This document shows, in pieces, positions 1 to 7,964 of a stretch of 64,000 nucleotides of DNA. This stretch comes from CAWVSB01 sp046710535 (GTDB taxonomy: Bacteria > Pseudomonadota > Gammaproteobacteria > Pseudomonadales > CAWVSB01): NCBI GenBank assembly GCA_046710535.1, contig JBKEHH010000002.1, positions 278,613-342,612 on the forward strand, read 5' to 3'. Every line of letters begins with the position of its first letter. The stretch's first letter is position 1. The notes beneath the pieces were generated by a model. That model was not told the origin of the DNA and searched no databases. It was given only the letters and a program-made list of their open reading frames with translations. A program made the translations under genes and the position numbers.

Positions 1-546
1 AACTATTGCGATTTATCTAACTTAGATGGCAGTGGTAAGATGGCCATTGATATTCCCAAGGGCAATACCCCAGGTTGCGGCTACGACCACTTTCCCTTGC
101 CAGTTCTTGCACAGTGCACCGAACCCTTGGCAGCAGAAGCCGATGACATTCGGGGCCTATGGCAAGCCGTTAGCGGCAAAGTAGGGCATGTGGAGCGAGT
201 AGAGCAGTGCGGCTCGCGGGTAGTGATCACCACGGCCGGGATTATTCATGACGGCGGCCCAAATGCCAATATCGCCACAATTGGCTTGAACTCAAACGAT
301 ACCGAAGGTTCGGTGTTATTTATTGCAGCGGATAAAGAATACTGCGGTAGAACATCTGCCAGCATGACATGGAATAATAAAGTGTTAGAGTTCAATGCTT
401 TTGGTTGGGGGCCAGTGGTTGTTAAGCGCTTTATGCAGGGCGAGCAACTGGTGTGGAAATACGCTGATGGAAGTACTACGCATATGGATAGAATTTGTAC
501 GCTACCCGCTGCAAACAAAAACCCTAAAAAACGCGGGGCTCGTTAG
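1..546 (+). CDS. Hypothetical protein, 5' end outside the window
   Basis: The frame is open from base 1 with no stop before the ATG at 40, so the gene very likely begins upstream of the window and at least 181 codons are visible. I do not recognise the family. The visible part has several cysteines (CGYDHF, EQCGSR, EYCGRT, DRICTL) and tryptophans, with a lipocalin-like feel (DIRGLWQAVSGKVGHVERV), but no motif that assigns a function. It ends with a basic tail (NPKKRGAR). The GST-fold gene at 597 follows after 50 bases, possibly in the same transcript. A decayed paralogue of its C-terminal half lies at about 2980-3171, so this family was once duplicated locally. Confidence 0.7.
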   Translation, partial: NYCDLSNLDGSGKMAIDIPKGNTPGCGYDHFPLPVLAQCTEPLAAEADDIRGLWQAVSGKVGHVERVEQCGSRVVITTAGIIHDGGPNANIATIGLNSNDTEGSVLFIAADKEYCGRTSASMTWNNKVLEFNAFGWGPVVVKRFMQGEQLVWKYADGSTTHMDRICTLPAANKNPKKRGAR

Positions 547-596
547 CAGCTTTTCTAGTAGTATTATTGTGCAGTCAACAAACTAGGAAACCCACA

Positions 597-1640
597 ATGT
601 ATAAAGGCAAGTACCAGTTGGTTGGTAACGAACTGAGTATGTTTAGTCGAAAACTTGAAGCGCAGCTGCGCTGCCAGCAAATCGATTGGCAATGGCATTT
701 TAAAACCATCGCTGAAACTCCAGCATTAGAGGCCCGTGCAGGCACGCATTTTATCCCCTTGCTACGCACCCCAGAAAACTGGTTGATTCACGACACCATT
801 GCTATTGGCCCCATGCTAAGCGAGCGTTTTAGTCACGCCGCCGTAATCCCTCCAAGCGATGTACAAAGAGCTTGCTGTTTTATTCTAGAAGACTTTTTCA
901 ATCACTGGCTTGGTCGCTTTTCGGTGCACACCCGCTGGTGCTACCCACACAATGTTGCCTGGGTAGGCGAGCGCTTTGGCAAAACCATGCTGCTAAACAA
1001 AGCCCTTGACGAGGCGCTAACCGAGCAAGAAACAGCGCAAGTTGCAGGCACTGGCCAAATGATGCTAGACAGCTTTGGCGCGGGTGTATGTATAGCGCTA
1101 GGCGTAGGCCCCGATAACGAGGCATTAGTTAAGGCAGACTTTCATCAATTTATAACAGCGCTATCAGCGCATTTAGCGACTAGTGATTTTATTCTTGGGC
1201 CGCGCCCCTGCCTTGCCGACTTTGCCTTAGCAGGCGCTTTTAAAGCTCATTTCATCACTGATCCAGAACCTAAAACATGGTTAGGTAAATTTGAAACGCT
1301 GCTAACCAATTACACCAACCGTGTGTTTAGCGCCAAAGCGGCTGAGCTTGACTGGGCCGAAGATGACGCTATTCCCGAGTCAATAAGCCAATTACTCGAT
1401 TACGCCCAAGCAACCTATTATGTAGACGCTCCAGCAAAAATTAAGGCAGGTTTAAATAACGAAAAATACTACCAATGCGACTACGGCTATGGCGTAGTAA
1501 CAGCCAGGTCACAAAAGCGCTTAGAAAAATCACGCTTGCATGTGCAGCAAGAGCTAAAGCAATTGGATTTAGAAAAAATAAAGAAAAATTTAGAAGGTTA
1601 CGCTTTGTTAGATTTTTATTTGAGTGGGGGTGTTGTGTAA
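597..1640 (+). CDS. Glutathione S-transferase-fold protein (long form)
   Basis: Predicted protein of 347 aa with a GST-like layout. An N-terminal thioredoxin-fold stretch (YQLVGNELSMFSRKLEAQLR) is followed by a helical C-terminal domain with the typical LGPRPCLADFALAGAF segment around residue 205, then about 110 extra residues. Start choice: an upstream in-frame ATG exists at 567, but the ATG at 597 has AGGAAA a few bases upstream and begins exactly at the fold. No catalytic Ser/Cys of a known GST class is obvious, so the substrate is unknown. A second protein of the same long type is encoded at 7965-9044. The neighbouring hydrolase and SDR genes suggest a detoxification or catabolic role, which is inference. 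Confidence 0.72.
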   Translation: MYKGKYQLVGNELSMFSRKLEAQLRCQQIDWQWHFKTIAETPALEARAGTHFIPLLRTPENWLIHDTIAIGPMLSERFSHAAVIPPSDVQRACCFILEDFFNHWLGRFSVHTRWCYPHNVAWVGERFGKTMLLNKALDEALTEQETAQVAGTGQMMLDSFGAGVCIALGVGPDNEALVKADFHQFITALSAHLATSDFILGPRPCLADFALAGAFKAHFITDPEPKTWLGKFETLLTNYTNRVFSAKAAELDWAEDDAIPESISQLLDYAQATYYVDAPAKIKAGLNNEKYYQCDYGYGVVTARSQKRLEKSRLHVQQELKQLDLEKIKKNLEGYALLDFYLSGGVV

Positions 1641-1865
1641 CGCAGCCACAACCGCAGTGCGTTCGGTACTTTGGCTTATTAGCAATTGAGCTCAGTTATA
1701 TGCTGACTTCTTTAAAAAAAAGAATGCCGCAGTTAAAATCTAACCAGAAGCCTGGCGGATAAGTTAGCAAGCTATTGGATCGGTAAAAATTTTAATAAGG
1801 GCTTTAGTATAATCATTAAAGCACTCATTAAAATCCAAAGAAAATCAATTAACCGTCAGACCAAA

Positions 1866-2648
1866 TTATGGCCCCTTATTTTCTTGTAAGCAATTACCCC
1901 CGTCCACCACCATTAATTGCCCTGTTACGTAACTTGCCCCGGGGGATGCCAAATACGCAATCATGCTGGCCATCTCCATAGGTGTTCCTGAGCGCTGAAG
2001 CGGCGTATAGGTAGACGCCTGTCTTTCTTCTTCAGTTTGCGAGGCCGTGGCAACCCAGCCCGGCGCGACATTGTTTACAGTTATATTATATTTGGCTACA
2101 TCAAGGGCGATACTGCGACTCATACCGACCATGGCCGCCTTGGCGGCACTGTAAGCTGCTTCACCTGCGTTACTGACGAGCGGGCCGGTCACTGATGATA
2201 CATTTACGACCCGCCCGTAAGCACGCGCGACCATTCCTGGAATCACCCTGCGGGTCACGTTATAGCAAGTGGTTAAATTGCGTTCAATGCCGGTATCCCA
2301 GTCTTCATCTTTAGTCTTATGGAACACGTCATACACTTCAGGGGAGCCCACCATTGACATACCTGCATTGTTAACAAGTACATCTATTTTTCCAAAGTCG
2401 GCTTCTACGTTTTCAATTAACGCTTTACAGGCCTCACGATCCGTTAAGTCACAAATGTAGCTTTGCACTTTTGGGCTGATCGCACGCAATGTCTCAGCCC
2501 TTTTATGGATGCGCTCAGTCGTAGCCGTAATGGCCACCTGCGCCCCTAGTTCAGCCAATATTTTGGCGGCCGCAAAGCCTATACCTTGCTCACTGCCGGC
2601 ACCGGTAATGAACGCGACTTGGTCTTTTAAAGAAAATAACGGATGCAC
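1866..2648 (-). CDS. SDR family NAD(P)-dependent oxidoreductase
   Basis: Classical short-chain dehydrogenase of 260 aa, the usual family length. The nucleotide-binding loop reads ITGAGSEQGIG near residue 15. NNAG lies near residue 92, the catalytic serine region is VNVSSVTG, and the YSAAK active-site Tyr/Lys is near residue 165. The C-terminus ends YVTGQLMVVDGG, typical of FabG-like enzymes. It converts a hydroxyl to a keto group or back using NAD(H) or NADP(H); the substrate cannot be read from sequence. It is convergent with the GST gene at 597-1640. A 753-base stretch without an intact gene lies upstream, containing a weak operator-like site at 2919. Confidence 0.88.
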   Translation of the reverse strand: MHPLFSLKDQVAFITGAGSEQGIGFAAAKILAELGAQVAITATTERIHKRAETLRAISPKVQSYICDLTDREACKALIENVEADFGKIDVLVNNAGMSMVGSPEVYDVFHKTKDEDWDTGIERNLTTCYNVTRRVIPGMVARAYGRVVNVSSVTGPLVSNAGEAAYSAAKAAMVGMSRSIALDVAKYNITVNNVAPGWVATASQTEEERQASTYTPLQRSGTPMEMASMIAYLASPGASYVTGQLMVVDGGNCLQENKGP

Positions 2649-2918
2649 GCTTGCACTCCAACAAAGTTAAATCAACAAGGTACAGTTATGGTCCGTGAAT
2701 TAAAATCAACCATACCCGCCCTAATAAACGTGAGTATTTCTTCAATTAAAGGATAAGTCAACGAAGTGAAAGAATGTAATTCCAGTGGACAATACTTTAT
2801 CAAATAAGGCAGTGATGGTGTAAGCGCCTAAAAAAGTAAAATTGAGTCATGGGATATATATTACCCCCAATGGATAACGTCTTTATAACCGGGAGCGTTG
2901 CTGCGAAGCAGTGCTTTA

Positions 2919-2935
2919 TGTCATAAATCATGCCA
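2919..2935. promoter_or_regulatory. Weak match to the TGTCA-N7-TGACA operator
   Basis: The site reads TGTCATAAATCATGCCA. It differs from the consensus of the two strong sites (6685 and 15985) by one base in the right arm, and it shares TGTCATAA plus a following CAAAA with the 6685 site. It lies about 270 bases upstream of the SDR start and just before the decayed paralogue, so its present use is doubtful. Confidence 0.3.
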
Positions 2936-2979
2936 AAATAAAAAGAGTAGATGAGCAATTATTGATAGGCAACAGCGCG

Positions 2980-3171
2980 CCGCTATTCTCGGGGCTGCTG
3001 GCGAGAAAAACGTTTGCGCCACAGCAGCGGCCATGTGACGTGGAATAAAAAAATTATTTAACTTTAATGCGTTAGGCCGCATCATTTGTTGGTAAACGCT
3101 ATAGGCATGAAGAGGAATTGCTGTGGGAATATTTCGATGGTAGTACTATCAATACGGATAGAAGTTGCTAG
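2980..3171 (+). pseudogene. Decayed paralogue of the hypothetical gene at 1-546
   Basis: Translating in shifting frames gives fragments that line up with the C-terminal half of the first gene. Examples are AAGEKNVCATAAAM against IAADKEYCGRTSASM, TWNKK against TWNNK, FNALG against FNAFG, and LLWEYFDGSTINTDRSC against LVWKYADGSTTHMDRIC. At least two frameshifts and several stops interrupt it and the 5' half is not recognisable. The rest of the 2649-3401 gap shows no gene that I can see. Confidence 0.6.
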
Positions 3172-3366
3172 TTGCACGAAGATAAAAAGATATCTGCCAG
3201 AAGTGGCAGACGTATATAAATATTATAGTGAGCTGTAATAGAAATGTTCGATACGACAATATTTAATGTGCTCAAATCAGTATGGCCGTTAATGACAGGA
3301 AAAAGGCTGGACGCAGGGGGCTAACCCATTAAGAGCAACGATACGATTTCGTAATAATAGTTTGGC

Positions 3367-3394
3367 TTGACAATTACGTACCGATTGGTACACA
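3367..3394 (+). promoter_or_regulatory. Sigma-70-like promoter overlapped by a TetR-type operator
   Basis: TTGACA at 3367-3372 is followed after 16 bases by TACACA at 3389-3394. The perfect inverted repeat GTACC-GATT-GGTAC at 3378-3391 fills the spacer and overlaps the -10 element. The TetR gene starts at 3402, so this is the expected layout for autorepression. Transcription would start almost at the ATG, implying a very short leader. Confidence 0.55.
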
Positions 3395-3401
3395 ATTAGG
3401 C

Positions 3402-3989
3402 ATGGCGAGATTAATCGAATTTGACAGACATAAAGCATTAGAAAGCGCGATGCTACTATTTTGGCGGCAAGGCTATAACGCAACGTCGTTAAGTCAACTG
3501 CTTGAAGCAATGGCGATTAGTCGCAGCAGCCTATATGCAGCGTTTACGGACAAACGGAGTATTTATATAGAGGCTCTAACGTTATTTTCGCAACGTACTA
3601 ATTCGGTGCTTTTGTCGGTAGAAGATGACAAAAATCCTGGCAATGCCATTAAAAATTTTTTCGAACATACTTTATTTTCTGTGCCTGAGCGGCGTATGCG
3701 TCGTGGCTGTATGATGGTAAATACCGTTTTAGAGCTAGCTGATGTTGATCAAGGTTTAAGTATTTTGGCATCGCAAAAATTAGATGAGATCGAACGAGCA
3801 TTTGAAGTGTGTTTTGAACGCGCATTGGAGTCAGGAACTTTCTCAAGTCAGCAAACAGCTACAGAGTTAGCGCAATTTGTGATGACTATAAATCAAGGTT
3901 TACGCGTGTCCAGCCGTACAGATATTTCAAAAAAAGATTTACAAAATATTTTAACAACGACCATGGCCATACTTGGCTTGGCTGCTTAG
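3402..3989 (+). CDS. TetR/AcrR family transcriptional regulator
   Basis: A 195-aa protein with an N-terminal TetR helix-turn-helix: ALESAMLLFWRQGYNATSL, then LLEAMAISRSSLYAAFTDK around residues 30-48. The ligand-binding half is unspecific. The helix-turn-helix begins only about 10 residues after the ATG at 3402, so that start is required. The stop at 3987-3989 is 23 bases before the haloalkane dehalogenase start, and a DUF1330 gene follows, so the three probably form one operon controlled from the palindrome at 3378. The likely role is a local repressor released by a haloalkane-related or metabolite ligand; this is inference. Confidence 0.85.
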   Translation: MARLIEFDRHKALESAMLLFWRQGYNATSLSQLLEAMAISRSSLYAAFTDKRSIYIEALTLFSQRTNSVLLSVEDDKNPGNAIKNFFEHTLFSVPERRMRRGCMMVNTVLELADVDQGLSILASQKLDEIERAFEVCFERALESGTFSSQQTATELAQFVMTINQGLRVSSRTDISKKDLQNILTTTMAILGLAA

Positions 3990-4012
3990 TGGTGAATAAA
4001 AATGGAGGCAAT

Positions 4013-4894
4013 ATGATTTCTGCAACAATGCCTTACTCGAAAAAAATAGCCGAAGTTAATGGTAGTAATATCGCTTATGTTGAGGTGGGTGAAGGAAACC
4101 CAATTGTACTGTTACATGGAAACCCAACATCCTCATATTTATGGCGTAATGTTATTCCTGAACTAGCTGCATCTGGTCGTGTTATCGCGCCTGATCTTAT
4201 AGGTCACGGTGATTCGGATAAATTGCCGGCAAGCGATGGCGAGGGCAGATATACATTTGAAGCCGCTTACAATTACTTAGATGGTTTGCTGCAAGCTATT
4301 GGGGCTAATAAAAATGTCACTTTAGTTATCCATGATTGGGGCAGCGCACTCGGTTTTTATTGGGCACAACAACACCCTGAAGATATTCGTGGGATTGCCT
4401 ACATGGAAGGAATAACCTGCCCGCTAAACTGGGAAGATTGGCCCGAAGGCGCGCGCGGTATTTTTCAGGGATTTAGAAGTGATAAGGGCGAAGATCTTAT
4501 TTTAAATCGTAATATGTTTATTGAAGCGGTATTACCCAGTTCAGTGTTACGTGAGTTGGGTGAAGAAGAAATGGCTCACTATAGAGCACCCTTTGATTCT
4601 CCAGAGAACAGACAGCCAACGTTAAACTGGCCGCGACAAATACCAATAGATGGAAAGCCTGCGCACATGGTTGATTTAGTAGATGGTTACAGTCAATGGC
4701 TGGCCAATAATCAAACCTTACCTAAACTTTTTATTAATGCAGAGCCAGGTTCAATATTAGTCGGTAAGGCCAGAGACTTTTGTCGTAGTTGGCCGAATCA
4801 AACAGAAGTTACGGTTAAAGGTAGTCATTTCATTCAAGAAGATTCACCAGTAGAAATCGGACAAGCGGTTGCCAGCTGGTTAACAACAATATAA
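4013..4894 (+). CDS. Haloalkane dehalogenase (HLD-II type)
   Basis: Alpha/beta hydrolase of 293 aa, the usual haloalkane dehalogenase length. With the ATG at 4013 (GGAGG four bases upstream) the triad falls at Asp108 (VIHDWGS), Glu132 (AYMEGITCP) and His272 (KGSHFIQEDSP). These are the same numbers as in LinB. The halide-binding pair is Asn37 (HGNPTSS) and Trp109. The Glu in the strand after the nucleophile marks subfamily II (DhaA/LinB). It hydrolyses carbon-halogen bonds to alcohol plus halide in the cytoplasm. A GTG at 3989 would add eight residues but lacks a better ribosome-binding site. It lies between a TetR gene and a DUF1330 gene with short gaps. Substrate range cannot be read from the sequence. 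Confidence 0.9.
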   Translation: MISATMPYSKKIAEVNGSNIAYVEVGEGNPIVLLHGNPTSSYLWRNVIPELAASGRVIAPDLIGHGDSDKLPASDGEGRYTFEAAYNYLDGLLQAIGANKNVTLVIHDWGSALGFYWAQQHPEDIRGIAYMEGITCPLNWEDWPEGARGIFQGFRSDKGEDLILNRNMFIEAVLPSSVLRELGEEEMAHYRAPFDSPENRQPTLNWPRQIPIDGKPAHMVDLVDGYSQWLANNQTLPKLFINAEPGSILVGKARDFCRSWPNQTEVTVKGSHFIQEDSPVEIGQAVASWLTTI

Positions 4895-4907
4895 AGGAGA
4901 GTTAATA

Positions 4908-5219
4908 ATGTCAGATGTTCCAGTTTATATGGTGGTGAATTTAAAGATTACCGATGTGGGTCCTTATCGTGAATATGAGAAAGGTTTTTTTGGGATGCTT
5001 AAAAAATACGGTGGCTCATTTCTAACATTTGATGACAGCGCCGAGACTTTTGAAGGTGTGGCGCCCCGTGAAGGACGAATGATTATATTTAGTTTTCCTT
5101 CAGAGCAAGCCGCCAAAGACTGGTATGCCGATGCAGATTATCAAGCCTTGTCTGAGAATAGGCGTGCAGGCACAAAGCTTGAGTTTCTAACCATGATAAA
5201 AGGCATGCCTGTGCGTTAA
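4908..5219 (+). CDS. DUF1330 domain protein
   Basis: A 103-aa protein with the DUF1330 ferredoxin-like fold signature: PVYMVVNLKITDVGPYREYEK at the start, GGSFLTFDD, and EQAAKDWYADADYQALSENR near the end. A strong Shine-Dalgarno sequence AAGGAGAG lies before the ATG, and the gap to the dehalogenase is 13 bases, so the two are surely co-transcribed. The family is of unknown function and often encoded beside catabolic enzymes. At least one clear relative (6733) and possibly one membrane-anchored relative (14250) lie in the same cluster. It may bind or process the dehalogenase substrate or product; this is inference. Confidence 0.85.
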   Translation: MSDVPVYMVVNLKITDVGPYREYEKGFFGMLKKYGGSFLTFDDSAETFEGVAPREGRMIIFSFPSEQAAKDWYADADYQALSENRRAGTKLEFLTMIKGMPVR

Positions 5220-5365
5220 TTTGATTGTATTGGGTCATAAAAAATGGGTTGCCATTATTAGGTAAAAATTCTGGCAATGGTGTTTGCTTCGCTTAAAAAA
5301 GTTAGCCGACATTACTTAACACAAAGCCCATTACTGAGAGCTATTCGAAACAAGAGGGGTTAAGT

Positions 5366-6503
5366 TTGAAACTACTCAGGCATGCCATAATTAAAGTCAT
5401 CGCTATTGTATTTTTTTCAATTGTCATTTCAATGTTAATAGTTTCGTTTTTGAACCCCTTGGATAATTCAAAAAATATTGAAGAATTTTATAGCAGTAAT
5501 CCACAGGCTGGGCCTGATGCTGAATTATGGGGGTGGCGGTTCGTATTTTCGTTGGCAATCAAGCCAGCCTGAAAACAGCCAGTTTCCTGAGCTAAATATT
5601 TTTTATCGTACCTTCGGCAATAGTGATAACCCAGCCATCGTCATGATTCATGGCTGGCCAACAAGTAGTTATGATTTTAAGGCGCTTATAGGCGAATTAG
5701 AAAAAGACTACTACATAGCCATTATCGACACGCCAGGGTATGGTTTTTCGGACAAACCTAAGGGAGACTATCGTTATTCCATTCCTGATGATGCACAGCT
5801 AGTCGATCACTTTATTCGAGAGGTTTTAGGGCTTAGTAGATTTACTCTGTTTACCCATGACAAAGGCGCTAGTGTTGGCTTTGCGTTTCTTACCCTGTAT
5901 CAGCAAACAACTTCACCTGCTTACCAAATTGATCACCATGTCATTCTCAATGGTGGCATATATCTTCCTTTGGCTGAATTGTCCGCTGCCCAAAAATATT
6001 TGCCGTTGCCAGGTTTTGGTCAATTTATGACTCGATTTATTTTAACCCCTGATAGATTCACAACGCAGTTGGCTAAAGTATATTCGCCTGCGTTAACCCA
6101 GGAAGAACAATTCAATATGTCGTCTATATTTAAGTACCAAGGCGGTACTACGGTGTTTCCGAAAACCCTCAGGTATCTTCAAGACCGGCATAAATTGGAA
6201 ACAACGTGGCTGCAAACGCTGAGCCGTAGTGACATACCCGCAACATTAATTTGGGGTGAAAAAGACCCGATTGCCAAAACAGAGATTGCCGATTTTGTTT
6301 GGGACAATCATTTGCGCAATAGGCACGCTGCCGCGTCTTACTGGCGCCTGCCTTGTGCGTCGCACTACCCTCAGAATGACCAGCCAGAAGCTATCGCTCA
6401 ATTGGTACGTTGGTCATTATCTGAAGATGAGGCTGCATTTACCGCAGTGCAAAATTCAGCATGCGCTCCTGTTCTGGTAGAGGATATACAGCATAACAAG
6501 TAA
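5366..6503 (+). pseudogene. Membrane-anchored alpha/beta hydrolase, frame broken at a G5 run
   Basis: Two overlapping reading frames make one protein. The first (from TTG 5366) supplies a hydrophobic N-terminal anchor (VIAIVFFSIVISMLIVSFL) and runs to ELWG. The second carries the hydrolase body from about 5530. Removing one G from the run at 5529-5533 joins them as ELWGGGSYFRWQ. The body has HGWPTSS (oxyanion hole), DTPGYGFSD, the nucleophile elbow FTHDKGASVG, IWGEKDP (acid) and ASHYPQND (His). The residue after the nucleophile is Lys where dehalogenases and epoxide hydrolases carry Trp, so it is probably not a standard dehalogenase. The break may be a sequencing error. It stands alone, 146 bases after the DUF1330 gene. 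Confidence 0.7.
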
Positions 6504-6684
6504 ACACACTCGACGTACGAATGCGTGGCTGCTTTAGGCGTGTATGCTTTAAAGCTTTATTGAGTAACTTTTACTTATCTATATTGAATAAGGTTATCTA
6601 GCATCTGAATGATGCTTTGTTAATACAAGTCTTTTGTAACTTCCTCAAAACTGGCAATCATAAGCGTTGCCGTCTTCTTTATTG

Positions 6685-6712
6685 TGTCATAAGATATGAC
6701 AAAAATTATAAT
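6685..6712 (+). promoter_or_regulatory. TetR-type operator and promoter of the 6733 operon
   Basis: TGTCATA-AGA-TATGACA at 6685-6701 is a perfect inverted repeat. TATAAT follows at 6707-6712, and AAGGAAA precedes the ATG at 6733. The operator covers the expected -35 region. The same TGTCA-N7-TGACA pattern, preceded by ATTG in both cases, occurs at 15985-16001 beside the second TetR gene. Confidence 0.6.
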
Positions 6713-6732
6713 AATTATAAAGGAAATGTTAA

Positions 6733-7155
6733 ATGGCTGCTATCGACCCTACTGAACAGCAATTAGAGCAACTGACAAGTGGTGATAAGGAAGGGCCTGT
6801 TCACTTTGTAAATTTACTTAGGTTTAAAGATGTTGCGGATTACCCCGCTGATCATGAGATGGCAGGCAAGAAAATAAGCGGTGAGGAAGCTTATGACATT
6901 TATGGTGCGGTTGCGTTTAAGCATGTGACTCAACGTGGCGGTCGACTGATTAACCTTAATACTGTTCAACAGCAACTTATAGGCAACTCTACCCAGTGGC
7001 ACCGAATTGCCACCATGGAATATCAAAACGCAGATGCATTTATTGAAATGATCGCTGCCCCTGAATATAAGGCGGCCGTTGTGCATCGGATTGCTGGGCT
7101 AGAAGCGACAGAAATTTTTGTCACAAGACCATTAATTAAGGAACCAATAGGCTAG
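6733..7155 (+). CDS. DUF1330-like protein
   Basis: A 140-aa protein with the core GPVHFVNLLRFKDVADYP near residue 22, then GEEAYDIYG, and a second half WHRIATMEYQNADAFIEMI / PEYKAAVVHRIAGLEAT typical of DUF1330-like dimeric alpha/beta-barrel proteins. It is longer than the 103-aa relative at 4908. AAGGAAA lies eight bases before the ATG. It is the first gene of an apparent operon with the SDR at 7162 (gap 6 bases) and the GST at 7965 (gap 33 bases), behind the palindromic operator at 6685. Molecular function is unknown for the family. Confidence 0.8.
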   Translation: MAAIDPTEQQLEQLTSGDKEGPVHFVNLLRFKDVADYPADHEMAGKKISGEEAYDIYGAVAFKHVTQRGGRLINLNTVQQQLIGNSTQWHRIATMEYQNADAFIEMIAAPEYKAAVVHRIAGLEATEIFVTRPLIKEPIG

Positions 7156-7161
7156 TACATA

Positions 7162-7931
7162 ATGGATAAACTATTAGATTTTACCAATAGAGCGATATTG
7201 ATTACAGGTGCAGGCAGTGGGTTTGGAAAACTTCTGGCCAATGAGTTCAGTGAGCGTGGTGCCAATTTGGTCCTAGCCGATATTAATACGGCGGCCTTGG
7301 AGTGTGTGGCCGATCAGCTACAGTGTGGGCAAGGTACAGTCATTACTCAGAGACAACAAATATAGCCCAAGAAGATGACTACCGCGCGCTTGTTGATACC
7401 GCTATAGCAACATTTGGCGGGATTGATATTGCTATTAATAATGCGGGTATCTCACAGCAAGCTAGCATATTGCATAAAATGGAAGAGGCCAGTTTTGACT
7501 CCCAAATAGATGTAAACCTTAAAGGTGTTTTCTTTGGTATAAAGCACCAGCTTAAGGCGATGATTAAAAGCGGCGACGGCAGTATTTTAAATGTAAGTTC
7601 TATTGCTGGTACTGAAGCTGCTCCTACTGTTGTCAGTTATGGCGCTGCAAAACATAGTGTTATTAGCCTAACTAAAACAGCTGCAGTGGAGTACGGCAGT
7701 AAAGGTGTGCTGGTGAATGCTGTATGTCCATTCTTGGCGGCTACGCGATTGTTAGAGCAAGGCGAGGGGATGGATCAAAGTGTGCGCGATGCTATTGCCA
7801 TGCGCAGCCTCATGAGACGCATTGGAGAACTACAAGAAATTGTTAATACAATGGTATTGCTCTGTTCACCCGCTAACTCTTATATGAATGGCCAAGTTAT
7901 TTTAATAGATGGTGGCATGTCGGCGTATTAA
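7162..7931 (+). pseudogene. SDR family oxidoreductase, frameshifted
   Basis: One short-chain dehydrogenase split between two frames. The first 68 codons give the Rossmann start (ILITGAGSGFGKLLANEF, LVLADINTAALE) and end at a TAG at 7363. The second frame continues from about 7350 with TNIAQEDDYRALVDTA, INNAGISQQAS, the Ser region NVSSIAGTE, the YGAAK active site and a C-terminus GQVILIDGGMSAY. One missing base near 7350-7355 would restore about 257 residues, the normal SDR length. All catalytic residues are kept, so either a recent mutation or a sequencing error explains the break. It is the middle gene of the DUF1330-SDR-GST operon. Substrate unknown. Confidence 0.75.
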
Positions 7932-7964
7932 CGTCGGTCTAATTGATTTTATTGGCAGTTAATT

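Noticed and set aside
5478..5530. ATG at 5478 as the true start of the alpha/beta hydrolase.
   Set aside because: The first 17 residues from this ATG are out-of-frame translation of the anchor region of the other frame; the membrane helix in the upstream frame and the G5 run explain the gene better.
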